Source of the DNA: a bacterium
GTDB lineage: Bacteria > Zixibacteria > MSB-5A5 > GN15 > FEB-12
Reading direction: 5' to 3'
DNA length: 64,000 bases
NCBI GenBank assembly: GCA_020444475.1
Contig: JAHLKV010000001.1
Span: 434,001-498,000, forward strand
The position numbers were made by a program, and so were the translations under genes. Every line of letters begins with the position of its first letter. Position 1 is the stretch's first letter. Shown one piece after another: positions 1-6,906 of the stretch. The notes below the pieces were generated by a model. That model was not told the origin of the DNA. It made no database searches and saw only the letters and a program-made list of their open reading frames with translations.

Positions 1-1208
1 GCGATCTCGGCGGTTTCGGTGTCACGAATCTCACCGACCATGATGATGTCCGGGTCCTGACGAAGGAAGGAGCGCAGGGCGGCGGCGAAGCTCAGGCCGA
101 TTTCGGAGCGGACCGCCACCTGGTTGATGCCTTCGAAGTTGAACTCGACCGGATCTTCGGCCGTCATGATGTTGACGTCGATCGTATTCAGGCGCTGCAG
201 CGCCGAGTACAGGGTGGTCGTCTTACCGGAACCGGTCGGGCCGGTGACGAGGATGATGCCGAACGGCGAGTTGATTTTCTCGTTGAAGCGGGTCAGGTCG
301 GCTTCGCGGAAGCCGAGCTTGGTCATATCCAGCTTGAGCGCTTCGGGATCGAGAATACGCATAACCACCTTCTCGCCGAAGATGGTCGGGAGACAGGAGA
401 CGCGAAGGTCGACCTGGCGGCCGGCGGTCTTGATCTTGATACGACCGTCCTGCGGCAGGCGGCGCTCGGAGATATCGAGGTCGGCCATGATCTTGATACG
501 GGAGACAATCGCGGCGCGATACTTGAAGGGCAGCGGCGCCATCTCCTGCAGGTCACCGTCGATACGATAGCGGACACGAATCTTCTTCTCGTACATCTCG
601 AAGTGAATATCCGAAGCGCCCATCCGAATGGCGTCGGTAATGATCGAGTCGACGAGTTTGACGAGCGGTTTGTCCTGCACCGCGGAGAGAAGGTCGGACT
701 CCGACGGGCCGTCTTCCTGTTCGATAACCTCGAGGTCGCCGTCGGCGTCAAGTCCCTTCACCAACTCGGAGAGATCGCCGGCATCGGAGTAGTAGTTGTC
801 GATCGCCTTGGTGATGGCTTCTTCGGGTGAAATGACGGGCTGGACGGTGCAGCCGGTTATAAACTTGATGGCGTCGAGGACGTAGATGTTGTTGGGATCG
901 CTGATCGCCACCAGCAGCATCTTGTTCAGCTTCGAGATGGCGATGACTTTGAATTTGCGGGCGATGTCGAGCGGGATGAGCTTGACAATGTCGGGATTCA
1001 GCTCGATATCGGTAAGCCGAAGGGTACCGATTTTGAGCTGTTTCCCGATGAAACTGCCGACCTCTTCCTCGGAGGAAACCACCCCCATCTTGACGAGGAT
1101 GGACTCAAACTTGTCGCTCGTTTGGCGTGCCTGCAGGAGGGCCTGCTCGGCCTGCTCCTGGGTCAGTTTCCCGGCCTGAACGAGTATGGAACTGAGTTCG
1201 ACAGACAT
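1..1208 (-). CDS. pilB: PilB/GspE-type secretion ATPase, C-terminus cut by the window edge
   Basis: This is a hexameric ATPase that would power type IV pilus extension (PilB) or type II secretion (GspE) from the cytoplasmic face. Reading from the ATG at 1206-1208, 402 codons are visible. The N-terminal GspE-N/MshEN-like region spans roughly residues 1-170. It is followed by the catalytic core with Walker A GPTGSGKT at residues 323-330, and a Walker B segment (IIMVGEIRD) near the window edge. Full PilB proteins are about 560 residues, so about 160 are missing; the zinc tetracysteine motif cannot be checked. It is the last visible gene of a minus-strand run of roadblock/MglA genes, which favours a pilus motor under polarity control over a secretion ATPase. 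PilB versus GspE cannot be settled without the downstream genes. Confidence 0.9.
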   Translation of the reverse strand, partial: MSVELSSILVQAGKLTQEQAEQALLQARQTSDKFESILVKMGVVSSEEEVGSFIGKQLKIGTLRLTDIELNPDIVKLIPLDIARKFKVIAISKLNKMLLVAISDPNNIYVLDAIKFITGCTVQPVISPEEAITKAIDNYYSDAGDLSELVKGLDADGDLEVIEQEDGPSESDLLSAVQDKPLVKLVDSIITDAIRMGASDIHFEMYEKKIRVRYRIDGDLQEMAPLPFKYRAAIVSRIKIMADLDISERRLPQDGRIKIKTAGRQVDLRVSCLPTIFGEKVVMRILDPEALKLDMTKLGFREADLTRFNEKINSPFGIILVTGPTGSGKTTTLYSALQRLNTIDVNIMTAEDPVEFNFEGINQVAVRSEIGLSFAAALRSFLRQDPDIIMVGEIRDTETAEI

Positions 1209-1284
1209 AGCTGATTACCCGCGGCGCACTACGCTTGCGTCCCCCGCGCGTGGCGATGTTGCCGGCGCTGCTTCTCCGGGACTA

Positions 1285-1770
1285 TTAGTCCTGAAAGATG
1301 TCGTCAAGGCGGTCCTGTGCCACATCGGAGAAGTCGTTGCCGATGCCGCTGTCATCCTGTGATTTCGATTTCAATTCATCGAATATGCGGGCGAGTTCCT
1401 GAGCGGACTCTTTGCTGTAGAGCCGGACCATGCCGATGGTCGTGCGATCGTCGAAGATAACCACCAGGATGGAGCGTTCGCCCACGATATTCATGTGGAT
1501 GTGGTCCTTTTTGCCCTGGTGGAAAAGGACCGAGAACTCCGGTTCGCCCACCAGCTTGGCGATCTCTTTGGTCGAGGCAAAGGACCCGGCGAGCAGCGCG
1601 CCGAGCGCGGTTGTATCCAGAGAGTGGGTGAAGCCCTGACGGGTGATCAGATGGCCGTCCTTGTCGACCAGCAGCGCGCACTTGGCCTCGGCGCCTTTGA
1701 TCAATTTGGACAACAGCGCATCTATCTTCTGGATCTCTTCTTCGTATAGAATCAGGCTGTCATCGGACAT
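1285..1770 (-). CDS. Roadblock/LC7 domain protein, MglB-like
   Basis: This 161-residue soluble protein carries one roadblock/LC7 fold at about residues 15-125: a leading helix, a strand with LLVDKDGHLI, then LGALLAGSFASTKEI and a final ILVVIFDD strand. The last 35 residues are acidic and probably disordered. Roadblock proteins of the MglB type dimerise on an MglA-type GTPase and act as GTPase-activating or positioning partners. The stop of the MglA-like gene lies 17 bases upstream of this start, which supports an MglA-MglB-like pair in one operon. Three further roadblock-type proteins lie upstream, so which one is the true GAP is open. Confidence 0.8.
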   Translation of the reverse strand: MSDDSLILYEEEIQKIDALLSKLIKGAEAKCALLVDKDGHLITRQGFTHSLDTTALGALLAGSFASTKEIAKLVGEPEFSVLFHQGKKDHIHMNIVGERSILVVIFDDRTTIGMVRLYSKESAQELARIFDELKSKSQDDSGIGNDFSDVAQDRLDDIFQD

Positions 1771-1787
1771 GTCGACCTCCTCGATGA

Positions 1788-2852
1788 CTATTTAATGCCA
1801 AACAGGCGTTTGAAAAACCCGCGCTTTTTCCCTTCGTCCCGGGCGCGGGCCGAAGGAGCCATCTGAGGCGGGGTCTCGTTGTTGGTTTGTGGTTGCGGCC
1901 CGGCAGCAGCTTGTGCCGGAGCAGGCTGTTGTTCGGGAGCAACCGTTTGAACGCGCTGATTCGAACCCGGATAGGGACGATAGGCCGGCGCCTCGGCAGC
2001 AGGAGCTGCCGGCGACTGGCTCGCCGGCGGGACCGACTGGCCGACTGGCGACGCCGACGGACTCGGTGGACTGACCTGCGGCTGCGACGCGGCAGGCTGC
2101 CGGGATAGTGACGACGGCTCCGGTTGAGCCGTGGGCTGTCCGGACGGCGGCGCGGCGGCGGCCGGGGCCTGCGGCGGGGTAGCACTCGGATACGGAGTCG
2201 GTTCCGGCGCCGGAGCCGGAGGTGCAGCCTGGGCTTCAACGACCGCAGCCGGACGTGATTTCGGCGCGCTTGAGCGCTTGGCTTTGTCGAGTACCAGTTT
2301 GATGATCAGTTTGAGGGTATCGAAAACACCGTTGCCGATAGTCGCGGACGCTTCAAAGGTCGGATAGCCGCGGGGATTGAGCCGGGCGTTGAGTTCATCG
2401 ACCGTCATGACACCGGGCAGGTCCCGCTTGTTGTACTGGATGACGATCGGCAGGGTATTGACGTCGTAGCCGTACTCGGCGAGATTGTCTTCCAGGTTGG
2501 ACAGCGATTCGAGGTTGTCGTCCATCTTGTCGCGCTGACTGTCGGCGACGAACACGACGCCATCGACGCCCCGCAGCACAAGCTTGCGGGTGGCGTTGTA
2601 ATAGACCTGTCCGGGCACGGTGTACAGCTGGAACTTCGCCGTCAAACCGTTGATCGACCCGATATTGAGCGGCAGGAAGTCGAAGTACAACGTGCGGTCG
2701 GCCTCGGTTGCCAGGGATATCAGTTTGCCCCGCGTGTTCTGCGGCACTTTGGAGTGCACGTACTGCAGATTGGTCGTCTTGCCGGACAGTCCCGGTCCGT
2801 AGTAGACGATCTTGCAGCAGACCTCGCGGGCAGAGTAGTTAATAGATACCAT
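1788..2852 (-). CDS. mglA: MglA-like small Ras-type GTPase with long Pro/Ala-rich tail
   Basis: The protein is a 354-residue small GTPase. The G domain fills residues 1-195: P-loop GPGLSGKT at 19-26, TVPGQ at 78-82 (the MglA equivalent of the DxxG switch II motif) and NKRD at 141-144. MglA proteins set front-rear polarity and control type IV pili or gliding motors, cycling with MglB-type roadblock proteins. Typical MglA is about 195 residues. Here about 140 residues rich in Pro, Ala, Ser and Gln follow, ending in a basic-aromatic tail ([12 protein letters not shown]) that could contact membrane or a partner. Roadblock genes flank it on both sides and PilB lies downstream, so polar control of pili is the likely role. 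The tail function is unknown. Confidence 0.88.
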   Translation of the reverse strand: MVSINYSAREVCCKIVYYGPGLSGKTTNLQYVHSKVPQNTRGKLISLATEADRTLYFDFLPLNIGSINGLTAKFQLYTVPGQVYYNATRKLVLRGVDGVVFVADSQRDKMDDNLESLSNLEDNLAEYGYDVNTLPIVIQYNKRDLPGVMTVDELNARLNPRGYPTFEASATIGNGVFDTLKLIIKLVLDKAKRSSAPKSRPAAVVEAQAAPPAPAPEPTPYPSATPPQAPAAAAPPSGQPTAQPEPSSLSRQPAASQPQVSPPSPSASPVGQSVPPASQSPAAPAAEAPAYRPYPGSNQRVQTVAPEQQPAPAQAAAGPQPQTNNETPPQMAPSARARDEGKKRGFFKRLFGIK

Positions 2853-2879
2853 CGTTGTTCCCGATGTTGTGCAATCGGT

Positions 2880-3221
2880 TTAGCCGGCCATTTTCAACTG
2901 CCGGATCGCGTTTTTGATCTCGAGACGGATCAGCCCGATGTTGACGTCTCGTTCGGTGGTAACCACCAGTATGCCGATGCCGGCGTCGGTGAAAAACAGC
3001 TTGCCGCTTTCGGCCTCGATGGTGACCTGTGTCAGCGGTGACGACTGGAGCCGATCGAGTGATTTCTGGATGTTGGAGGTAATCGATGCCGCGAGAGCGC
3101 CGATCGTATCACCTTCGAACCGCGCGTCGAGATCGGCGGCGATAACGATACCGTCGTTACCGACCACCATGGAGCCCGTGACGCCGGCGGTCTTGTTCAG
3201 TTCATTCAGTACCTGATACAT
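2880..3221 (-). CDS. Roadblock/LC7 domain protein (short, single domain)
   Basis: This 113-residue protein is essentially one roadblock/LC7 domain: MYQVLNELNK helix, TGSMVVGNDGIVIAAD hairpin, central helix, then KLFFTDAGIGILVVTT and a C-terminal helix. The ATG at 3219-3221 is preferred over an upstream in-frame ATG at 3290 because GGAGAGG sits five bases before it and the protein then starts at the fold boundary. It overlaps the 3' end of the upstream gene by 20 bases, a sign of translational coupling. It closely resembles the MglB-type partners that accompany MglA-like GTPases, and the MglA-like gene starts 27 bases downstream of its stop. Confidence 0.8.
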   Translation of the reverse strand: MYQVLNELNKTAGVTGSMVVGNDGIVIAADLDARFEGDTIGALAASITSNIQKSLDRLQSSPLTQVTIEAESGKLFFTDAGIGILVVTTERDVNIGLIRLEIKNAIRQLKMAG

Positions 3222-4206
3222 GTATCCTCTCCGCGTTGCCATCCTGCATGGACGCGTACCGTTCCGTTGCGTATTTGGATATGATCTCAAGTCCCTGTGA
3301 GATGCGGATATTCAGGACGTCGTCGCTCTGACGATCGGCCACCACCATCAGGGAGTAGTTGCTTTGTTTGGCCGTGACGACACGCTTGTCGGTCAGTCTC
3401 AGATCAACCCGGTCGGGATCGGAGAGACCGTTGCGGGCCAGGACACGGCGATTCGATTCGTAGAACAAGAGAGCCAGCGGCGCCCAGTCATCGGGGATGA
3501 ACTCACCCCGTCGGAAGCTGGCCATCAGTAATCCTTCATGATCGACGACGGCGGCGAGATAGACGGCGCCGTGTTCTCCGATGTATCGGACGGCTCGTTC
3601 GAATCCATTAATCTCGCCGGGATTCTGCGGGACGGCAGGTGTGTGTCGTTCCATCGGGGGCTCGTAAAAAGGTGTTTGCGGTTCGCGAGCCGTCTGGTTG
3701 AAGGCGGGCGACGGGGTGAAGTCCTCGACCTTGTGCGGCGCCGGTTCGGGCTCGTCGGGTTGTTCCTGCGGCTCAGTGGCAAGGCTGTTGATGACGACCC
3801 GTGAGCGACGGGTCGACCGGACGATCTGATCGATTATCGGCTTGAGAATGAACGGCGTTACCGCGATCTGGAAGGCGACGGTCGGCAGGTAGCTCGAGAC
3901 TCCAAGTGCCAGGGAGACCGAAAACTGCATCCCGTACAGCACGGAGATGACCATGCCGAAGAGGACGCCGAGCGCCAGGCGGAATCCGAGGCAGAGACCG
4001 GCGGCCTGTGCAAGTTGGACAAGTGAGCCTTCCCGCTTGAATACATAGCTGATCACACCGTAGTAGACGACCTCGTAGAACAGGTACACGGCCGCGAAGT
4101 GAGCCAGTTGCAGTCCGAACTGCTCCGGGAAGACGGCCACCGGCACGACCAGTGCGGTAACTCCAAACAACAATATGCGACGGGCTATTCGTCCGGTTAC
4201 ATCCAT
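3202..4206 (-). CDS. Membrane protein with C-terminal roadblock-like domain
   Basis: This 334-residue protein begins with a hydrophobic half holding about four or five membrane segments (residues 5-135). A Pro/Glu-rich linker (about 140-195) follows, then a soluble domain (about 200-320) with the strand pattern of a roadblock/LC7 fold (AVYLAAVVDHEGLLMASF, YSLMVVADRQ). The start at 4206 lies one base after the upstream stop and is preceded by AGGAAAG; an in-frame ATG at 4224 overlaps the upstream gene and has a poorer site. It could tether the MglA/roadblock complex to the inner membrane. I know no named family for the whole architecture. Confidence 0.7.
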   Translation of the reverse strand: MDVTGRIARRILLFGVTALVVPVAVFPEQFGLQLAHFAAVYLFYEVVYYGVISYVFKREGSLVQLAQAAGLCLGFRLALGVLFGMVISVLYGMQFSVSLALGVSSYLPTVAFQIAVTPFILKPIIDQIVRSTRRSRVVINSLATEPQEQPDEPEPAPHKVEDFTPSPAFNQTAREPQTPFYEPPMERHTPAVPQNPGEINGFERAVRYIGEHGAVYLAAVVDHEGLLMASFRRGEFIPDDWAPLALLFYESNRRVLARNGLSDPDRVDLRLTDKRVVTAKQSNYSLMVVADRQSDDVLNIRISQGLEIISKYATERYASMQDGNAERIHVSGTE

Positions 4207-4207
4207 C

Positions 4208-5092
4208 TTACTTTCCTGATTCATTTCCGAGGTGTCGTTCCACCAGCGCCGACACCTTCATTCTGAAACTGCCCAGATTCACTTTTCTGTCGGCGACGAA
4301 TATAAACATGCCTGAGTCGAGGCGCGTCACCTGAAAAACACTGAGTTGGTTCTCGATCATCAATGACTCGGTCTTGCCGAAGGCGGTTCGCGATAACTCC
4401 TGGGTCAGGAAGTTGACGACTTCGGCCACCGCCCGTCCGCATTCAGCGGCATCAAAAGACACGGACCACTCGGAGTCGACTACTGCACCCTGATTGTCGA
4501 CAAACAGCGCGCCGCTGAGATGGTCGAGCCGGACCGCTTCGGTAAGCACCTCGGCGGACGTCAGCGGCTTCTCGGCCACCTCGGGGGGAACATCGGCCTG
4601 TTCGGTCTTGCCTGCCTGCGACGAGGCCACCACCGTCGGTTCTTCACTACCCCGGACCATCGCTTTCTGCTCTTCCGGAATACGCTGGGCGATCTCCAGC
4701 AGCTTCTTGATCTGCGGGTTGGTCGGATCGGCCTGATGCAGATTTTTGAGCAGCCGGATAGCCTTGCCGAACTCACCCTTGTAGATATGAATTTCGGCCA
4801 GGAGGAGTTCCGTCGCGCGGCTGTTGCCGTCGAGTTCGATCGCCTTGTTGACCTCGACCTCGGCCCAGTCGTACATACCACGATCCAGATTCACCTTGGC
4901 CATGACGATATGGGCGGAGCCGTACGAGGGGTGGATCCGGAGTCCGGTCTGGCAAATGCGAAAGGCCTTATCCAGCTCCCCTTTCTTGCGGTGCGCTTCG
5001 GCGAGCGCCGCGAAGATCTGGGAGTTGGGATCCTGGTCGAGGATCCGTCGGCACTTGGCAATCCGTTCTTCTATGTCAGCGGTAACGGTCAT
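4208..5092 (-). CDS. TPR protein with C-terminal roadblock-like domain
   Basis: The 294-residue protein has three or four tetratricopeptide repeats in residues 1-140 (for example AALAEAHRKKGELDKAFRI and ATELLLAEIHIYKGEFGKAI). A charged linker follows, then a roadblock-like domain at about 175-285 (LSGALFVDNQGAVVDSEW, SVFQVTRLDSGMFIFVAD). TPRs usually bind partner proteins, so this looks like an adaptor between the GTPase/roadblock system and another complex, possibly the pilus base. It is the first gene after a consensus promoter and its stop is nearly joined to the next start, so it heads the roadblock-MglA-PilB transcript. Confidence 0.78.
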   Translation of the reverse strand: MTVTADIEERIAKCRRILDQDPNSQIFAALAEAHRKKGELDKAFRICQTGLRIHPSYGSAHIVMAKVNLDRGMYDWAEVEVNKAIELDGNSRATELLLAEIHIYKGEFGKAIRLLKNLHQADPTNPQIKKLLEIAQRIPEEQKAMVRGSEEPTVVASSQAGKTEQADVPPEVAEKPLTSAEVLTEAVRLDHLSGALFVDNQGAVVDSEWSVSFDAAECGRAVAEVVNFLTQELSRTAFGKTESLMIENQLSVFQVTRLDSGMFIFVADRKVNLGSFRMKVSALVERHLGNESGK

Positions 5093-5158
5093 TGACTGTA
5101 GTACGGTAATCCTTTTAAAGTCAAAACCTTACGGTTTCGACATATTTCGTATCATGTA

Positions 5159-5187
5159 ATTATAGAATTGACACTACGTTATGTCAA
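5159..5187 (-). promoter_or_regulatory. Consensus sigma70 promoter for the roadblock-mglA-pilB run
   Basis: On the minus strand a perfect -35 TTGACA (5182-5187), a 17-base spacer and a perfect -10 TATAAT (5159-5164) lie 67 bases before the TPR gene start. The -35 is also one arm of a perfect inverted repeat, TTGACA/TGTCAA, spanning 5168-5187 with 8 bases between the arms, which could be an operator. Confidence 0.75.
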
Positions 5188-5199
5188 CTGAAAACACCG

Positions 5200-5562
5200 T
5201 CAACTCAGCGTTCGCTTAGTCGTCAGAAGGCCGTAGAGGAAGACCGCTGCCATAGCGGTGAGAACGGCCGGGACGACGAAACTCGGCAGCACGACCACTT
5301 CGATCGTCTGCAGGACATTCAGGATCTGACTGGCGGCCAGCAGTCCGAAGCCGATCAGGAAAAACTGCCAGCTCTTGCTGAGAAGCCCGCCGCGGACAGC
5401 GCCCATAACCTGAATGCACAGAATCAAACATCCGACAGCAACAACAAAAACGGCGCCGTTCAACAGTGTCGGAGGGCTCGTGATGACCGCAAGATTGGCT
5501 GCCTCGGCCCGGCCGGTCGACGCCAGCGCGAGCAGCGCGCTCAGGAATGCTATTCGTTTCAT
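5200..5562 (-). CDS. Small membrane protein of unknown function
   Basis: This 120-residue protein has an N-terminal signal-like segment (MKRIAFLSALLALASTGRAEA) and then three hydrophobic helices at about 35-55, 65-88 and 92-112, ending in a short basic tail. I do not recognise a family. It follows the DUF4388 gene by only two bases, so the two are almost certainly co-transcribed. It sits just upstream of the promoter of the roadblock cluster. A role as a small inner-membrane accessory to signalling or pilus assembly is possible from position only. Confidence 0.65.
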   Translation of the reverse strand: MKRIAFLSALLALASTGRAEAANLAVITSPPTLLNGAVFVVAVGCLILCIQVMGAVRGGLLSKSWQFFLIGFGLLAASQILNVLQTIEVVVLPSFVVPAVLTAMAAVFLYGLLTTKRTLS

Positions 5563-5564
5563 GT

Positions 5565-6767
5565 TTATCCTCTAACCAGTTTGACCGTTTTATCTGCGCG
5601 CTTGAGAATGCCGTAGAAATTCTCGTCGACCCCGAAGCGCTTGACCAGTTCACGGCGAGTGGCCAGCGGTTCGGAGATCTCCTTCTTGACGGCGTTGAGG
5701 GTGTCGCGGAATACGCCGTGCCCGAGAAGCTGATAGACATAAACAAGCTGCTCGGCGAGCATGCGTTCAAGGGCCGACATGAGCGTATGGAACCGCATCG
5801 ACGGCGGTATGCCCCGCACGGCGGCGAGGAAGCGGTCGAGCGACGGCATCAGGTCGGACTCCGGGTCGACGCCCGGGAAAAAAGTCAGCAGGCCGGTGCG
5901 GTACTGCGACGAGAACGACGGAAAACGGGTGTTCTCCGGACCGATAACATCTTCGACCAGCGTCCGGATGCGATAGAAGCAGTGATTGTAGAGGCGGAAG
6001 ATCATCGCCAGGACGACCTCTTCCTCATCTTCCTTCTGCTCCGTCTTCCCCTCGCGCTTGCCGGCCGACTCGATCAGTCCCTGGACAATCAGGCGGTAGA
6101 TGGCGCGACAGGTTACGAATTCGCCGACCGGCGAGAGGTCGATCAGTTCCGGGACGGTTCGTTCACCGTTGATGAGCGAGAGCAGCCGAAACTCCTCCAT
6201 GGAGATCGTCAGCTCTTCGCGTTTGACTTTCGGGTTGGTGTTGATCTTAAGCACGACGTCATCGGGCGGCAGGACTTTCTGAATCTCCATCCACTCATCG
6301 ATACGCCGGGTCCCTTCCATGATGACGTTCATGGTATTCAGTTCGATCAGGAAAGGAGCGTTTTTGGGCGCGGTGTTTTCGTGGAAGATGAAGTCGCCTT
6401 CGCGCCACGAGAACAGGCTGTACACGATTTCTTCGATCTGCAGCTTCAGACACTCGCCAACCTCTTCCTTGCTGAAGAGGTTCATGTCGACCAGCGTCGT
6501 GCCGAGCTGGCGGCCGGTCTGCTTGTGAAGCGTGATGGCGCGTTCAAGATCTCCCTTGGAGATCTTGCCACGCTTGAGCAGCATATTCCCGAGCAAATCC
6601 TCGGTGGCGTTGACCGATGAGGCGAAGATAATATTGCCGTCGCGGAAAGCGACTTCCTTCTGCCGCGTGGCGGTCTTGCACTCGAGAATACCGGTCTTTT
6701 TGCCGGTGGCCAGCAGCTGCAAAATATCGGGAAACGATACGGTCTTTAGGTTACCGGACAGACTCAT
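5565..6767 (-). CDS. DUF4388 (PATAN-type) signalling protein
   Basis: The 400-residue cytoplasmic protein opens with a DUF4388/PATAN domain (about residues 1-170): SLSGNLKTVSFPDILQLL, then TGILEC, the KEVAFRDGNIIFA hairpin and SLFSWREGDFIFHE. This domain is known from regulatory proteins in bacteria with type IV pili or gliding motility, often beside response regulators. The remaining 230 residues are helical and not recognised. The start has AGGA nine bases upstream. It lies between ComEC and the roadblock-MglA-PilB genes, which fits a part in regulation of pili or competence; that role is inferred from neighbours. Confidence 0.78.
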   Translation of the reverse strand: MSLSGNLKTVSFPDILQLLATGKKTGILECKTATRQKEVAFRDGNIIFASSVNATEDLLGNMLLKRGKISKGDLERAITLHKQTGRQLGTTLVDMNLFSKEEVGECLKLQIEEIVYSLFSWREGDFIFHENTAPKNAPFLIELNTMNVIMEGTRRIDEWMEIQKVLPPDDVVLKINTNPKVKREELTISMEEFRLLSLINGERTVPELIDLSPVGEFVTCRAIYRLIVQGLIESAGKREGKTEQKEDEEEVVLAMIFRLYNHCFYRIRTLVEDVIGPENTRFPSFSSQYRTGLLTFFPGVDPESDLMPSLDRFLAAVRGIPPSMRFHTLMSALERMLAEQLVYVYQLLGHGVFRDTLNAVKKEISEPLATRRELVKRFGVDENFYGILKRADKTVKLVRG

Positions 6768-6781
6768 TTTAGTATCCTGTT

Positions 6782-6848
6782 AGCGCCCATATCTGCGAGT
6801 CCGCCGATCCTTTCGGCGGTTCTCTTAAGTTATCGGGAAGGGGGCGCT
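6782..6848 (-). other. Structured leader upstream of the DUF4388 gene
   Basis: Between ComEC and the DUF4388 gene, a 7-bp perfect outer stem (AGCGCCC 6782-6788 with GGGCGCT 6842-6848) encloses a 6-bp stem (CCGCCG 6801-6806 with CGGCGG 6814-6819, 7-base loop). There is no T-run on the minus strand, so it is not a standard terminator. It may be a regulatory leader of the downstream gene. Confidence 0.35.
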
Positions 6849-6906
6849 TTTTCTTAATCCGAAAGGTAGCCGGCCTCTGGTCGACTTTCACCGCTCCGGA
6901 GGTGGT

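Noticed and set aside
5547..6620. 357-codon open frame on the plus strand
   Set aside because: Antisense shadow of the DUF4388 gene with no recognisable protein pattern.
6782..6848. Resemblance of the DUF4388 leader to a c-di-GMP-I (GEMM) riboswitch
   Set aside because: It has an AACC-GAAA-GGAC-like core, but the second helix with the tetraloop receptor and the conserved GCAAAGCC-type strand are missing.
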